A stretch of 64,000 nt of DNA from Artemia franciscana (GCF_032884065.1 NC_088869.1:1-64000), one strand, 5' to 3'. Positions 35,990 through 47,433 are shown, counted from the stretch's first letter. Made by a program: numbers and translations. Notes: generated by a model not told the origin, from the sequence alone.

Positions 35990-36260
35990 GCAAGTAAGGA
36001 TTGCTAAAGAGGCTGACTGGGGAGTTGGGGTCTAATGGGATTGTGAAATTCAAGGAGTAAGTCCTCAGTAAGGGATTGTAAATGACTGATTTAGTGAAAT
36101 GCGAGCAAATTTTTCCTCTTTTCTTTTAAGGTGGTAATACATGCAGTTTTAAGGAGGAAGGAGTATGGAATTTTGCTTGCTTTGTAAATGATCCTGAGCG
36201 CATGCTTTAGACCAACTCAGAGATGTCACTAACTTCACTTGAAGGTTGTGAATGCTAGAC
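35990..36260 (-). pseudogene. LINE 1, C-terminal end and start of 3' region
   Basis: Minus-strand frames downstream of the reverse transcriptase give ITTLKEKRKNLLAFH and then FHNPIRPQLPSQ. These sit where the C-terminal tail (arginine/lysine helix, then a P-rich end) sits in CR1/L2-like LINE proteins and correspond to the tail of LINE 2 at 62314. Frames are broken. The 3' untranslated part probably continues left into 35780-35990. Confidence 0.4.
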
Positions 36261-37437
36261 CAGACATGCACATTCCAATAGCAGCCTGACAAAGGATAAG
36301 TAAACACAGAGCGAATGTATCTTAGGACAATTAAATTTGTTTAGCAGCTTCAACATGGATAGTGAAACAATTGCTTGTTTAACAACATTGGAAATGTGCA
36401 TATCCCACTTGAAAATCATTAAAAATTTTGACACCAAGGAGTTTAACATGTTTCACAAGCATTTTGGGTGGGATCAGGTCACAGAAAACGGGAGTAGATT
36501 TCAAGAAGTTGATCATCATTATGTGTGATTTGGTGGAATTTACTATCATATTTAGATTCTTAGATTCATCTAAACATTGGGTTAGGATTTCAACAAAGTC
36601 ACTTTTAATATTCATATGACATACTTCAAGGATCAAGAAGTCATCCACATATTTTCATCTTTGGGGGAATTCCTTGCCAATATCATTAATCATGACAAGA
36701 TATAAGAGTGGTTCCAATAATGTCCCTTGAGGTGTTCCACAGTAAATAGGGAGGGGGGCTAGAGTAAATATTTTTGTATTTTACAACTTGTGATCTATTT
36801 GAAAGGAACAATATAACAATATTTATTAATAGAGGGTCAACTTCAAAGTTATCCTGTAGCAAACGAATTTGGATATTGTGGTCAACTAAGTCAAATGCTT
36901 CTTGGAAATTGACTAAAACCAAGTTTAGCAAAACATTTGGTTTCTCTAGTTCACTTACAATGGTATGAACCAAGCAAACAAGGTAATGGGGTGGTGGAGG
37001 TTTTTCTTAGATTATCAAACTGTCAGACATCAATGCATGGACAAATTTTAACTTTAAACCAGTCACAAAGAAACCTCTTATACAATTTTGAAAAAAACTA
37101 GAGTGAGTGTGATAGGACGCATGCTGCTTAAAGTCGGATTGGAAGATTTCTTTGGGACAGGTGTTATAAAACCTAGTTTCCAGCAACTTGGGAATTTATC
37201 ACATTTTGTAATTTGGTTAAAAGTCTCAGATAAAGGTCCAGCAATTGTGTCTGAAAAGGCTTTAATCAAGTCTATTGGGATGTCTAGAAGGCAAGTGCTT
37301 GATTCTTTGAGCTTTTGGATTTTATTCATAGTATCAGAGGGAGAAATTTGGGGGAAAGAGGTGGAGAGAGCAATAGTTTGATCTGAGTCAGTGAAAGGGG
37401 GAAAACTTTGACCAGTGGATGCAAGATACAGGTTCAA
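36255..37437 (-). pseudogene. LINE 1 reverse transcriptase
   Basis: Minus-strand frames carry the successive reverse-transcriptase blocks of a CR1/L2-like LINE: SCWKLGFITPVPKKSSNP and a degraded RPI-L block (to 37078), LVNFQEAFDLVDHNI (motif A with Asp), FLSNRSQVVKY, then KYVDDFLILEV (catalytic Y-V-D-D), VNSTKSHIMM and VKLLGVKIF, and finally LSFVRLLLECACLV (thumb, usually RP-LEYA-PVW). The blocks are in the right order but spread over several frames with stops, so the enzyme is dead. It would copy the element's RNA at a nicked genomic target. Confidence 0.85.
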
Positions 37438-37571
37438 ATTGTTGGTTATCTTATAAGGGGCTCAGAAAGATGAAAATTAACTTCAACAAGAATTTTGCTG
37501 GAAATCTCTTTAATTTTCCTGTACCATTGCTTGGGTTTGTTTGAATGCAGATCCTTAACTTTACTGATGCA

Positions 37572-37770
37572 CTAATCAGAGGCTATCTTTCTCAATTTCC
37601 TTTTCAAAAACTTTCTTAAATTGCGACTGTGTGACATGCCCTGGCTTGAACAAATTGATTTTTTTTCCTTATCAGTTTTTTTAATTTGCAGTAAGGTAAG
37701 GTTTATTGGTAGAGCATGTTTTAATTTTTTCACCCGAAAATGGGCTTCATAATTACTTCTCAATAAATTT
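37572..37770 (-). pseudogene. LINE 1, basic linker between endonuclease and reverse transcriptase
   Basis: A short Lys/Arg-rich minus-strand frame (LRKFLKRKLRKIASD and similar) lying between the endonuclease and reverse-transcriptase pieces, as in other LINE proteins. No domain assignment. Confidence 0.4.
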
Positions 37771-37956
37771 TAGAGGGACAAAGCCTTGTAGTTGAAATCA
37801 TTTGTTTGGTACACAGGGGACAAATTTTCACTAGTGGTCCAAAAACCAAAATTGTAGAGTCCTGAGTCAATTAGAGGTCTAAAGACAGTTTGAGCAACAG
37901 TAAAGGACTGTTTCACTGTACCCGGTGGAGATAGTAGTAGGCTAAACTGGTAACTC

Positions 37957-38610
37957 CTAGAGAGGTAGAATGGTGACAGGTCTGTAGAAACTAGACATAT
38001 AGGTGCATATCAAATCAAGAGTAGAGTTGCCTTTGATAGTAGGAAACTTTACAATTTGTTTTAGACTAAAAGTATTATATGTAGATTCAAGTTTTAATTC
38101 ATTTGCATCACCTAACAGGAAAATCCCAGCATTTGGGCATTTGGATAGTACATAGTAAGCACTGGCATGCAATTTTTCAATAAAGTTAATTTTGTCAGCA
38201 ATTCTCTGCCCAGGATATTAATAAAAACAACACAGGACAATCAAATTGAAAGGACATGGTAAGACCTTAGGTCAAACCCACACCCACAAAATTTCACCAA
38301 AGGGAGCTAAAGAAGGAACAGATATTTCAGAAGGATAAAAATCATTATGGACAAAGAAAAGAATTTCTCCCCCCCCCCTTTCTTACCCAGAGGGTGGGTT
38401 TTGGGCCTGAGTTTAATAAACTGAGAGAAATTGTTCATTTGTAATATATGTAATTTTGAGCACTTCAGTAATAGCAATTATGTCTGATCTATATATTTTA
38501 GAAAAGGAGTCTAAGTCATTAAGTCTTCCAAAGTTTAGACTTTCAGCATTACTTAACAAAGGTATGTGGAACTTAAAACAGCTTATAAAGGTACCATTTT
38601 TACAATTAGC
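37957..38610 (-). pseudogene. LINE 1 AP-type endonuclease
   Basis: The start of the domain is LLSNAESLNFGRLNDLDSFS followed by DIIAITEV (the N-A-R-S-L and I-x-I-T-E-T blocks), here at about 38465-38590. A later piece (37957-38172) has GIFLLGDANELK, matching the G-D-F-N block, then IVKFPTIKGNSTLDLI, matching the T-R-x-x-x-x-L-D-L-I block. These are the landmarks of the apurinic-like endonuclease that nicks target DNA. Frames are broken between them. Confidence 0.8.
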
Positions 38611-39174
38611 TTTATTTAAATCACAAATGGATAAATCACAACGGACTGAGGGAACACATTTGACTTTACTGAGATAATTATTAGAGTCAACACGAATAGA
38701 AGAATTATTCCCATTTGTCCAATTATTCACATTTTGTAATTGGGAGTAAGAGGAGCGTGGGTATGGGGAAAGAGAGCACTCTTTTTCAATGGGGATGTTG
38801 TTAGCATGGCTGGGAATTGCACTGGAATGGAGATGATCTGTTAAACAACTGCTACCTGGTAATTGCCATGGTGGGAATGGTGATTCATGTCCATCAGGAA
38901 ATTGCTGGTCTGTGGCAGAGTAAGGAGGGTATAGGGCACCATGCTGTGAGAGGGGGAGGAAGTAAGACTTCTGTATGCACAGAGGGGGAGGACGTAACAA
39001 ATGGTAAGGGATGGGTGTTGGTAATTGGGAAGGGTTTATTAATTGTTGAGCTGTCAAATGAACTTTGATGATAAATTTTGTTTGTGTGCAGAGCACTAAA
39101 AAATGACAGCAGAAGGGAGATGAGTTGCTCATATAATTTTTATCTTTGGAAAGGGACCATGAAATGGGGCCCAA
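38611..39174 (-). pseudogene. LINE 1 proline-rich linker
   Basis: One long minus-strand frame (to 39174) encodes a Pro-, Ser- and His-rich stretch with text such as SQLPTPIPYHLLRPPPL and HGALYPPY between the zinc-finger region and the endonuclease. Low complexity, probably disordered. The same frame continues into the endonuclease start, which suggests a single long protein in the ancestor. Confidence 0.6.
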
Positions 39175-39640
39175 TGGAAAAACTTAACCTCAGCTACAGG
39201 TGATGGATGAGCAAAACTACAACATTTGTCAATGCAAGCAAAAACTGGACAAAGTTTCACATGGTCAAAACTGCACTGGACAGAACTACAACTACCTGAA
39301 ATAAAATTACAACAAATATGCAAAAACTTGCACTGCTTACGAAATTTTCAGCAATTATGATTAAAATGTTTACATATCTAATTTTTTTGCTGGAACCTGG
39401 TTGAAACATGAATGTATTTTGATTTATTAGCAGAAGAGGTAGTCTTATTATCCAGGTTATTCACTTTGCTAATGTTGCTTGAAGCACACAATGATATAAA
39501 CTAGCTTAAAGAACAATCATGTCTAAAAGTACAGTCATCTCTTATTTTTCACAAACTAGTCAAAATCATATTTGCACATTTAGGCCTACACATGTGAGAC
39601 AAAGGGACTTTATCATTTGTCAGGTTATTCACTTCACTTT
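39129..39640 (-). pseudogene. LINE 1 ORF1-like region with CCCH zinc fingers
   Basis: In one minus-strand frame, broken by stops, four finger-like units occur in a row: CANMILTSL, stop, KIRDDCTFRH (C-x8-[stop]-x5-C-x3-H, the stop being TGA where a Cys codon TGT/TGC would complete the finger); CKHFNHNC, stop, KFRKQCKFLH; CCNFISGSCSSVQCSFDH; and a degenerate CPVFACIDKCCSFAH. The spacing C-x6-8-C-x4-6-C-x3-H with C-x-F-x-H endings is the CCCH class, which typically binds RNA. Most LINE ORF1 proteins are known for CCHC knuckles, PHD-like or esterase domains. Confidence 0.6.
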
Positions 39641-40492
39641 CTTCAAAACGTTGATTTGTAGAAATATAATTGTCTAGAGATGATACAAGGTCAGAGAAAT
39701 TAGCCAACTCATGAATAAGTGATGAATATTCAGTATTTTTAACCTAAGAGATCTGGTCACTAACATTATTTTATGGATTTTGGACCTCTACTTGATTTGT
39801 GTAACTATTTTTTGGAAGTGTCTTCATCTTGCTGAGCAAAAAGAAGAATATCCAGGGTAGTTAAGAATATCCAGTTGGGGAGGAATATCACTACATTGTG
39901 CTGCAGACATGGGGTGAGAAATAACTGTCGAAACTTGTTTTAAAGCCTCTCCTAGCTTGCTTTTTACTTCCAACAAAACAAACTCTGGTTTGCCTGGGAA
40001 AAGGCTTTGCCTGAACTGATACCTCATGTGAGCAGGGGTGCAAGTTATTAGGGATGGTACAAAGAATAGAGGAAGGGCCAACAAAATGAGTAGTGTTGAC
40101 CTCTATCTGACTGGAGGCTTCCAGAGGGGAGAATGTATCTTCATGACAGAAGCATTGGGAAGGAGGGATCTTCTTCTGTTACAGGAGGGGCAACAGCAAT
40201 TAATTATTAAGTTCTTTGAGGATAGTAAGCATCCTGGCTCTTGAATTAGGAGAACAAAGAGTATGAGGGGAAGGTAGAACAGGTAAATTCAAACAATTTA
40301 CCTGTAAGATTGAAGTATTCTTAGAGGAACAATCAGGAAACAACCATCTATCAGTCTAATTAGCTGCATCAATTTTGCACACTTTTCAGTTCCTGCACAA
40401 AATGAACAATTGCACCCTCCACATTTAACTGAGTTGGAAAACACTCTCAGTCAGCATTCAGGACAAACTAGTATTTGTCTAACCATAACCAT
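39641..40492 (-). pseudogene. LINE 1 N-terminal part with Cys cluster
   Basis: A possible start ATG at 40490-40492 opens MVMVRQILVCPEC; after one stop the same frame has VKCGGCNCSFCAGTEKC. The spacing C-x2-C-x10-C-x2-C-x1-C-x2-C-x5-C resembles a treble-clef or PHD-like zinc site. Downstream frames carry SKLGEALKQVSTVIS and a Ser/Leu-rich probably helical stretch (ELANFSDLVSSLDNYIS) leading into the CCCH fingers, with frameshifts near 39830. I infer this is the 5' end of the coding part of the LINE. Confidence 0.45.
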
Positions 40493-42036
40493 TTCTTGTA
40501 ATTTTTTTCATCAAGAGGTTAATGGGGCAAAGATAAATATTGAGGTGTTCACAGGCCAGATGCTAGACAATAACTTTTTCTAAAGTGGATTGTTTAACAT
40601 TTACTTACATTGACTTCAAGCTTCCAAAAATTTGCCAACTGGGAAAGTACCATTAGGTCATTCTGCATAGAGGCTTCTTATTGAGTGTATCTACAGAGAT
40701 GATATATCTAACAACAAGAGATGAAATCCCGTAGAGATAATCTCAAGCCTATTATCTCCAACTCATTATATATTCATGCCTAGAAATATTATTCTATTGT
40801 GGGGAGCAGCCCATAGTATACAAATTAGCTAGGAAGAGGTTTTTCAGCCCAAAACCCACACCAAAACAGACCAAGCCCAAAAGAATTATTCATTAATTAG
40901 AACCCATTCAAATGCTGTGTTTTTTAATAGGCTATAATTCCTTGGGGGCATCAATCCTCAAGTAGGAATAGAGTTGATCACAAGGTCCATGGTCTTGTGG
41001 GTACCCTAACAGAGTTGATGCAGCTGTAATGCTTTGTTTTCTTTGTGAATAGATTTTTTGATCTGTCAAACAATTGGATTATAAAAAATTTCAGATCCAT
41101 TAAATGTTATTCTCCCACTTAGAGTTTTGCCTTTTTAACAGCAATGTGTAGCCTCTACTCCTCTATGTTTTAGAGAACATGGCACCTAAACAGACAGCAA
41201 GTAAGACAAATTCAAGCATTTTAAAAAACTTACCCCTGAAGAATATTGAATATCCATTGGACCCCAAAATCACAGACCAGTCAATAAGATACACTGGACA
41301 ACCAGTTTTGATCAATACACACAGAATATATAAATAGAGATACTTGGGACATATCCTACCAGTGGATAACCAGCAACTTCTGAATTTTGTCCTTCACTGG
41401 TACTCATCATAGGCAAAGGTCTGGGAATACACTATGGCACAACTAGGACACTGACCTTAACAGCCTTAACACTTTTATCAAGCCCAAGTGGTAGGATTCA
41501 GGGTAGATGTATAGGCCTACATCTTCACATAATTTGGCTAGGAAGAAAGTGAATGCATCACTTAATGTCTCTTTTATGCTATTTCTAAATTCAGTAGTAG
41601 ATTCTGGAACAAATACCATTTTGAGCCATTAAACAGGCCACAGTAACCAAAAGTTTGAAATACATTTCTAAAACAGAATGCCTAGTGTGACAAAATAGCC
41701 ATTTGTAGCTACTTAAGGAATAATAATTATCTTTTTCTTTAGTCTTAATAGTAAAAAGTTATTCAAAACAAATTTGCAGCAATTTTTAAAGAGCCTGAAA
41801 CCTCTTGAATATGACATCACAAAAGCCAAAAGTAAATGTTTAGTTTCATTCCAAGCTGTCTAAAGTGCATATTACTGCATATAGCAGGATTCTGATGACT
41901 GCATATTGTTTCTTTGTCATTATCAGAGAAGCACATCCATTTTTTAGCTTTCTAAAATCCCTCTCCAACAAGACTAAAAATGTGTAAAGTGGGCTTGCTT
42001 ACATGTAACATTACCTATAGAGTGAAGTGTATTAGT
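40493..42036. other. Non-coding stretch, nothing recognised
   Basis: Would include the LINE 5' untranslated region at its left. No exon or other element was supported. Confidence 0.3.
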
Positions 42037-42180
42037 CCATGAGCCCTGTGAGCAGCAGGGCATGGTCTGTATTCTATATTTATTCAACAAAGAGTAATAA
42101 AACTAAAATAAAACCTCAAATAAGATTTATTGAATAAATATAGAATACCAACCTTGCCCTGCTGCCTACAGGGCTCATGG
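42037..42180. repeat. Inverted repeat abutting an assembly gap
   Basis: Left arm 42037-42087 (CCATGAGCCCTGTGAGCAGC...) and right arm 42128-42180 are reverse complements with about five mismatches; the right arm ends exactly at the N block. May be a small foldback element. Confidence 0.8.
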
Positions 42181-42280
42181 NNNNNNNNNNNNNNNNNNNN
42201 NNNNNNNNNNNNNNNNNNNNNNNNNNNNNNNNNNNNNNNNNNNNNNNNNNNNNNNNNNNNNNNNNNNNNNNNNNNNNNNN
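42181..42280. other. Assembly gap, 100 N
   Basis: Exactly 100 N between an inverted repeat and a truncated composite repeat. Confidence 0.99.
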
Positions 42281-42614
42281 GGCAAAAAATACGAAATTCC
42301 ACATTTTTGTATATAGGAGCTTGAAAATTTTGCTATAGGGTTCTCTGATACGCCGAATGCGATGGTGTGATTTTCGTTAAGATTCTGTGACTTTTAGGGG
42401 ATGTTTTCCCCTGTTTTCTAAAATAAGGCAAATTTTTTCAGGCTCGTAACTTTTCATGACAAATACTAAATTTGATGAAACTTATATATTTAAAATCAGC
42501 ATGAAAATCTGATTCTTTTGATGTATATTTTAGCATCAAAATTCCGTTTTTTAGAGTTTCGTTTACTATTGAGCCCGGTCGCTCCTTACTAAGTTTGTTA
42601 CCACTAACTGTTTG
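42281..42614 (+). repeat. Composite dispersed repeat, copy 7 (hairpin half only)
   Basis: Body block starting in the GGCAAAAAATACGAAATTCC text also seen near 2640 and 60850, running through GGCTCGTAACTTTT and GAGCCCGGTCGCTCCTTACT to a hairpin-end variant at 42590-42614. The left half is missing or hidden in the gap. Confidence 0.65.
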
Positions 42615-42929
42615 ATACAAAGGAAAGGCATTCCTCAAAATCTAGAAGGAGGAGGGGTGGCAAAAAAACTACGCGGCATTTGCCTCTCCCCTGCCAATTG
42701 ATATTCCTATGTCGAAAGAAAACATTTAATTTATATTTATTTTTTACATGACTAATTCCAGGCTGTAGGTTTCCTAAGCAATATTTCTGTTGGCCGACAG
42801 GAATTTCAAACGAAAGGGGGACGCACTCTGTCCCTCCCAACCACTCTATGACTTCAGTATAGATGACCACACCTTGAAAATCAGAGCTATTGTTATGAGA
42901 ACGCAAAGGACAATTATTGACATTCGGGT

Positions 42930-43565
42930 CAATAAGGATTTTAGAATATGATTCAAAAACGGTTTACGGTTATTGTTATTTTAAATCTGATTCTAGGTTA
43001 ATCTAGGAGTTATTACTTCACTTATGAGAGATACAAACTCTTTGGTTTTTAGCCATCCCTCTTGAGTCCTGTTTTCGGGCACCGGCACATGTTTGAGACA
43101 CATGTTTTCAGCCGCACGTTCAAGACGTGTTTCAAGCAGGTTTGGTAAATATTTGTTTTCAGGTTCTTCATGTTCATCCCAGCGATAATTTAAATGTTTT
43201 CATTTACGGGCTCCAAGCGTGTTCGACACGGGTCTGTCCAACTTCGTATTGGGTGCGGAGTGACCTGAAACCAGTGATTTGCTCTAGTCCTGAAATGTTA
43301 AATTTGGAGTGTTAATGTTCTGTATGTTTTGTCACGTCTTTGCTTACTCTTTATTTCTACTGTTGTAGTGTGCATGTAAGCAACGTTTGAATTTTTACCC
43401 GTGAAAGGGCGTCCTATTTTAGATTAAGTATTGTTAGTAATTTGTGGATACCTTTACGACATCTTTGCTTTGTTTTGTTTTCTATCATTGTACTCTATCG
43501 TATTCCTGTTTTGTTTACAGATCATTCTATAAACAAATAAAGAACATTCATTCATTCATTTTTTC
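42930..43565 (+). mobile_element. Probable LINE 3' end with (ATTC)n tail
   Basis: Ends in AACAAATAAAGAACATTC followed by three or four ATTC units (to 43563), preceded by a long T- and G-rich untranslated-looking region with repeated TTTGCTT/TTTGTTTT text. Tetranucleotide tails of this kind mark CR1/L2-type LINE 3' ends. The coding part is absent (5' truncation). Lies ~140 bp upstream of the first USP14-like exon. Confidence 0.4.
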
Positions 43566-43598
43566 AAATAAATAAAATAATATAAATATTATAATTTT

Positions 43599-43640
43599 AA
43601 GCTCAATACAGATGAGGAACCCGCCCTTTTTTTAAAGCTA
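43599..43640 (+). pseudogene. Duplicated fragment of the USP14-like ubiquitin-like exon
   Basis: The DNA GCTCAATACAGATGAGGAAC and following bases can be read LNTDEEPAL then FLKL, closely matching the LNTDEPP-F-KAQLF stretch of the USP14 ubiquitin-like domain. The same part of the exon lies 149 bp downstream in the fuller copy (AACACAGATGAGAAACC). Sequence on both sides does not match, so only ~42 bp were duplicated or survive. Confidence 0.6.
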
Positions 43641-43709
43641 TAAAAGGAAAGGAAAGCTTTTTAAAGTTTTCTTTTAAAACCTCCCATCTGCATTTTTTTT
43701 TTTTTTTAG

Positions 43710-43872
43710 TTAAAGTATAGTGGGGCAAAGAGAAGTATCCTGATGTTGAGTTTAACACAGATGAGAAACCTACCCTTGATAAAGCTCAATTGTTTGCACT
43801 CACAGGCTTGACACCATAGCGGCAGAAAATCATGGTTAAAGGAGGAATACTGAAGGATAATTCCTTGAAAGG
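43710..43872 (+). pseudogene. USP14: USP14-like exon, ubiquitin-like domain
   Basis: Encodes WGKEKYPDVEFNTDEKP, then KAQLFALTGLTP, a TAG stop at 43817-43819, and RQKIMVKGGILKDN. This lines up residue for residue with the N-terminal ubiquitin-like domain of USP14/Ubp6, which docks on the proteasome base subunit Rpn1. The exon ends at a GTGAGT donor in phase 2, matching the next exon. A second TAG at 43718-43720 would be in frame only if the acceptor at 43708-43709 is used; if the acceptor is the TATAG at 43716-43720, it is not coding. The very first residues were not found upstream. Confidence 0.8.
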
Positions 43873-45624
43873 GTGAGTTCTTACCCTATGTATTATAGCC
43901 ATAATCACTTTTTTGGCACCGTTATTTATTGTGATTTAGCTCTGGACTAGAACTTTTACTTTTCCTGAGGTCATAATAATTTTGATGATTTAAAAACTAT
44001 CATGAAAATTACAAAATCTGAAATCTCACAACGTCAAACCAGCTATTTTCTGGCCATTTTTACTGACAAATTCAGACTTTTTGTATTCTGGATGGAGGGA
44101 AAGCATGCGCAGCGGTAAAAACAATGAAACAAAAAATGAAAAAAAAAAATACTTAGAAATTACACAAGTTCTAGTTTCAGAGGAGGATGTTAGACTTTAA
44201 GGGCCTGTAGATATGCCTGATTTAGGTTTGCATTTGATCTGTTTTACTGAAGAAAAATATACCATGTCAGATAAAAATATAAAATCTGTATAATTCATGA
44301 ATACCTTGGACGTAATGTGTAATGAAAATATATCATTATTATTATGGGTTGACTCGGAAAACTGAGTTGATGCTCAGGCCAAAAACAAACCAAAATTTAT
44401 TGGGTAGTAAGGATAAAAACGCCTAGAGATTCTGTTTTTCTAGAGACTTCTGGTAGTAAAATTAGGGTTTTCATTAAGGATTTCAACTGTCCATTGTCCT
44501 CGTGCCAAACTCTGTGCACTATATTTGAGGGAGAGATTTCCTTTGTAGTAACAAGGTTTTCGCCTTTTTTTTTCTTCAGTCTTGAGACCAACACCTGCAT
44601 GCTTCAGACCAGGTTGGGTAGGCTTGAAAGAAACGCGTCCCTTAAAATGGAGGTGAGAGTCACTCACCACTTGTCAGCCTTTAGCAGTAAATGACAATCA
44701 GAACCAGTTCTAGTAAGGAACTTTTTTCATCGTACCTTTTGCTCCTCAAGTTTCCTTGTACCATGGTTGGCACTTCATTCATAGAAAGGAGTTGCTTCCA
44801 GACTTTATTTTGGTAGTCAGTACTAGCTACCGGCAGTATCCTCCACAAAATACCCAGTCTCAGGACCAGATACTGGACAGGAGGTTCAGTGGTAGAGGAT
44901 AACCAAAATCAGCAATAGAGCATATTTGCATCTATAACTCACAGGTGCACGACGATAAGCTTATCAATACCATCCCCAAGATGTACAATATGTTTTGACG
45001 AGAACATTTTTTTTTTCAAGCTTAGTTTCAAAGCTAATTTTGCTAGAACTCTTCTCGAGGTTTATAACAAAAAAATAAGAAAATTCCAAGTTATATCTCA
45101 TCTACAATCTTGCAAAAATATTAACCGAATGCATGGCTTTGTTGGTAAATTTTTTCTTAGAACAAGGCTCATACACAGGATTTTTGTGGCAGGAGGGGGT
45201 TGACCTCTTCACAGGCAATTTCGAAACCTTTGTCTCTTTTTGATAATGTATAAGATTTTTTCTTCTTTGAACTTAATAATAACTTTAGAGAAATAATATA
45301 TAATATTTGAGGTACATCAGAGCTTTATTTGTAAATTTCTCGTTGGGATAAGGGAAGTTTACATTTGTTCTTCTCTTAAAAATTAAATATGAAGAGTCTT
45401 TTTCATTTGTCTTTTTTTAACATGTCCTGTAAAAACTTCAATGAGTAGTAAAAAAAAAGGAAAAAAAAAGAGCCGATTGTGGGCAAATCATGTTGAAAAT
45501 ATCAGAAACTACTAGAAAAATCATGCAAATTTCAAATGTTTGGGGTTGAGGGTAGGATGACAGCGTGACGATTATAAGGCTGATTTGTTGGTAGATACTG
45601 GTTATCTTATAACTCTGTGACACT
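43873..45624. other. Intron of the USP14-like locus, unrecognised part
   Basis: AT-rich; the overlapping short open frames at 44397-44694 on both strands show no family resemblance. Confidence 0.4.
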
Positions 45625-45902
45625 AGATCAAACTGGTGGTTCTGCTCTCCGTTTCTAGGCTCTTCAGCCAAGAAATGCAGTGGGGTCTGGGGGCCATCCA
45701 TCCTTAGCTTTCGCTCACCCTTTCTGCTTACCTTTCCCAGGCTTCTTCAGGTACCTAATAGAGCTGGATTGACTCAGACAGAGTTGCGCTACTGACTTCC
45801 GTCAAACACCAAACAACCTGTAAAACACCAGGAATCGAACCCCTACTCTTCAGACAAAAGATTCCATATCCAGCGCGCCAACCCGTATGCCATCGTTAGC
45901 TA
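45625..45902 (-). mobile_element. tRNA-derived SINE (family A), copy 3
   Basis: Minus-strand head at 45830-45902 with B-box GGTTCGATTCC and an A-box-like GGCATACGGGTTGGCGCGC; body with AGCTCTATTAGGTACCTGAA and GGAAAGGTAAGCAGAAAGGG. Same order and orientation as 27360-27682. Inserted in the first visible intron of the USP14-like locus. Confidence 0.75.
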
Positions 45903-46152
45903 AGCTGAGACTTGTTGTCAATTTCAGTTAGTTTACTGAGTCTCCAAATAACACTAAATTGTTTAACATTCACAAATACAACACAGGCTCCTACCAATGA
46001 AAAACCTCAAACAGCCCCATAATCCTCTGGCTTATAAATTTATGTTTCTCTCCTTCAACACCTTCAACACCCTACACCCTAGTTACAGACGAATCAATAT
46101 ATAAACTGCATCTTAGGTAACAATTTCATTTGCATCTTTCCACACCTCAAAT

Positions 46153-46720
46153 CATAGACTATTTCATCAAAATTGTTTAAACTGAATTTAGCCGAATTTT
46201 TATCTGGCAGCCACTTCCTTTCCACAGAAAATGTCATCTTTTTTCGTCGCGCATTTTTTATTTTTTATTTGCTCTCATTTATATTATAATATCTTTTTTA
46301 ATATGATATATATTATATGTTTTGTATAATATATTTGCAATAATATATTCATTAATTTATATTGATACTACTATTTATTATGCATTTATTTTGTACAAAT
46401 ATGTATGCAAATACATAGACTATTTGAGACTCATAGACTATTTTATCAACATTTTTTACTGCTTAAACTGAATTTAGCCGAATTTTATCTGGCAGCAACT
46501 TCCTTTCCACAGAAAATGTCATCTTTTTTCGTCGCGTAATTCTTTTTTTTGCTCTCATTTATATTATAATATCCTTTTATTATGACATATTATATGTTTT
46601 GTATAGTATATTCGCAATAATATATTTAATAATTGTTATTGATACTATTATTTATTATGCGTTTATTTTTATACAAATATTTATGCAAATACAGTTTATA
46701 CTAATTTATTGATTATGTAC
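46153..46720 (+). repeat. ~280-bp tandem duplication in the intron
   Basis: CATAGACTATTTCATCAA at 46153 recurs at 46432, and TTCCACAGAAAATGTCATCT near 46221 recurs 285 bp later. Both units share TGAATTTAGCCGAATTTT and an AT-rich end with TATATTATAATATC. Confidence 0.85.
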
Positions 46721-47155
46721 TTAAAATAATTTATGCACTCACTATTAATTTTGTATATTTATGCACTTCAAATTTCTTTTTTTTTATCTTAGCTAGCTCA
46801 TCAAAAGAGTCTATAGACCCATCCTCCTATGAACAAGGTTTATACAGTTTTAATAACAAGAGTTGTGATTCATAATTTTAATAATTATGATTTTAATTTT
46901 AATAATCCAACCGAGCTGGAGGTAGTTTCAATCCACTAGGCAGATTGTCTACATAAATAGCACAAAAAAATTGATATATTCAGTCAGCAATTTTTCAAAG
47001 CTTAAGCAGTTTTGAAAGGAAAAGGAAATGAGGAATGCACTAGAAGCATTATGAAGCCAACTGCTTACACAATATATTAAGAAATGTATCCATGTTTGGT
47101 GATTTAGCTCATGAATTGTAAAATATCTAAATGTACTTTATAGTAACTGTTAAAG

Positions 47156-47433
47156 ACAGTGTTATGTTACTATTTGTGATTGTGCTGAGGAAGATTTTAT
47201 TGGTGCAGAGTTGTTCAGTATACATCCTCTGAGTTGATAAGAACTATCATATTATCCAACTTATTATGAACATAATTTTAAATTGTAGGCTGATTATGAA
47301 AAACAGTGCTATGGTAGTATTTGTGGGGGCTGAAGAAAATATTTTGGTACTGGGTTGTCCAGCGTGTATCTACTTAGTTGGTAATAACTATAGTATTATT
47401 CAACTTGTCATAAATATATTTCTTAAATTGTAG
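47156..47433 (+). repeat. ~146-bp duplication carrying the splice acceptor
   Basis: ACAGTGTTATGTTACTATTT near 47157 is matched by ACAGTGCTATGGTAGTATTT near 47303, and both units end in an AAATTGTAG acceptor (47280-47288 and 47425-47433). The right-hand acceptor joins the USP14-like exon in the correct phase; the left one is a decoy unless used alternatively. Confidence 0.75.

Noticed and set aside
42084-42324. Open frames crossing the N block
   Set aside because: Unknown residues make up a large part of each; not evidence of coding.
43718-43720. First TAG of the USP14-like exon as proof of inactivation
   Set aside because: It may be part of the acceptor (TATAG) rather than coding sequence; the stop at 43817 and those at 50368 and 50428 do not depend on this.
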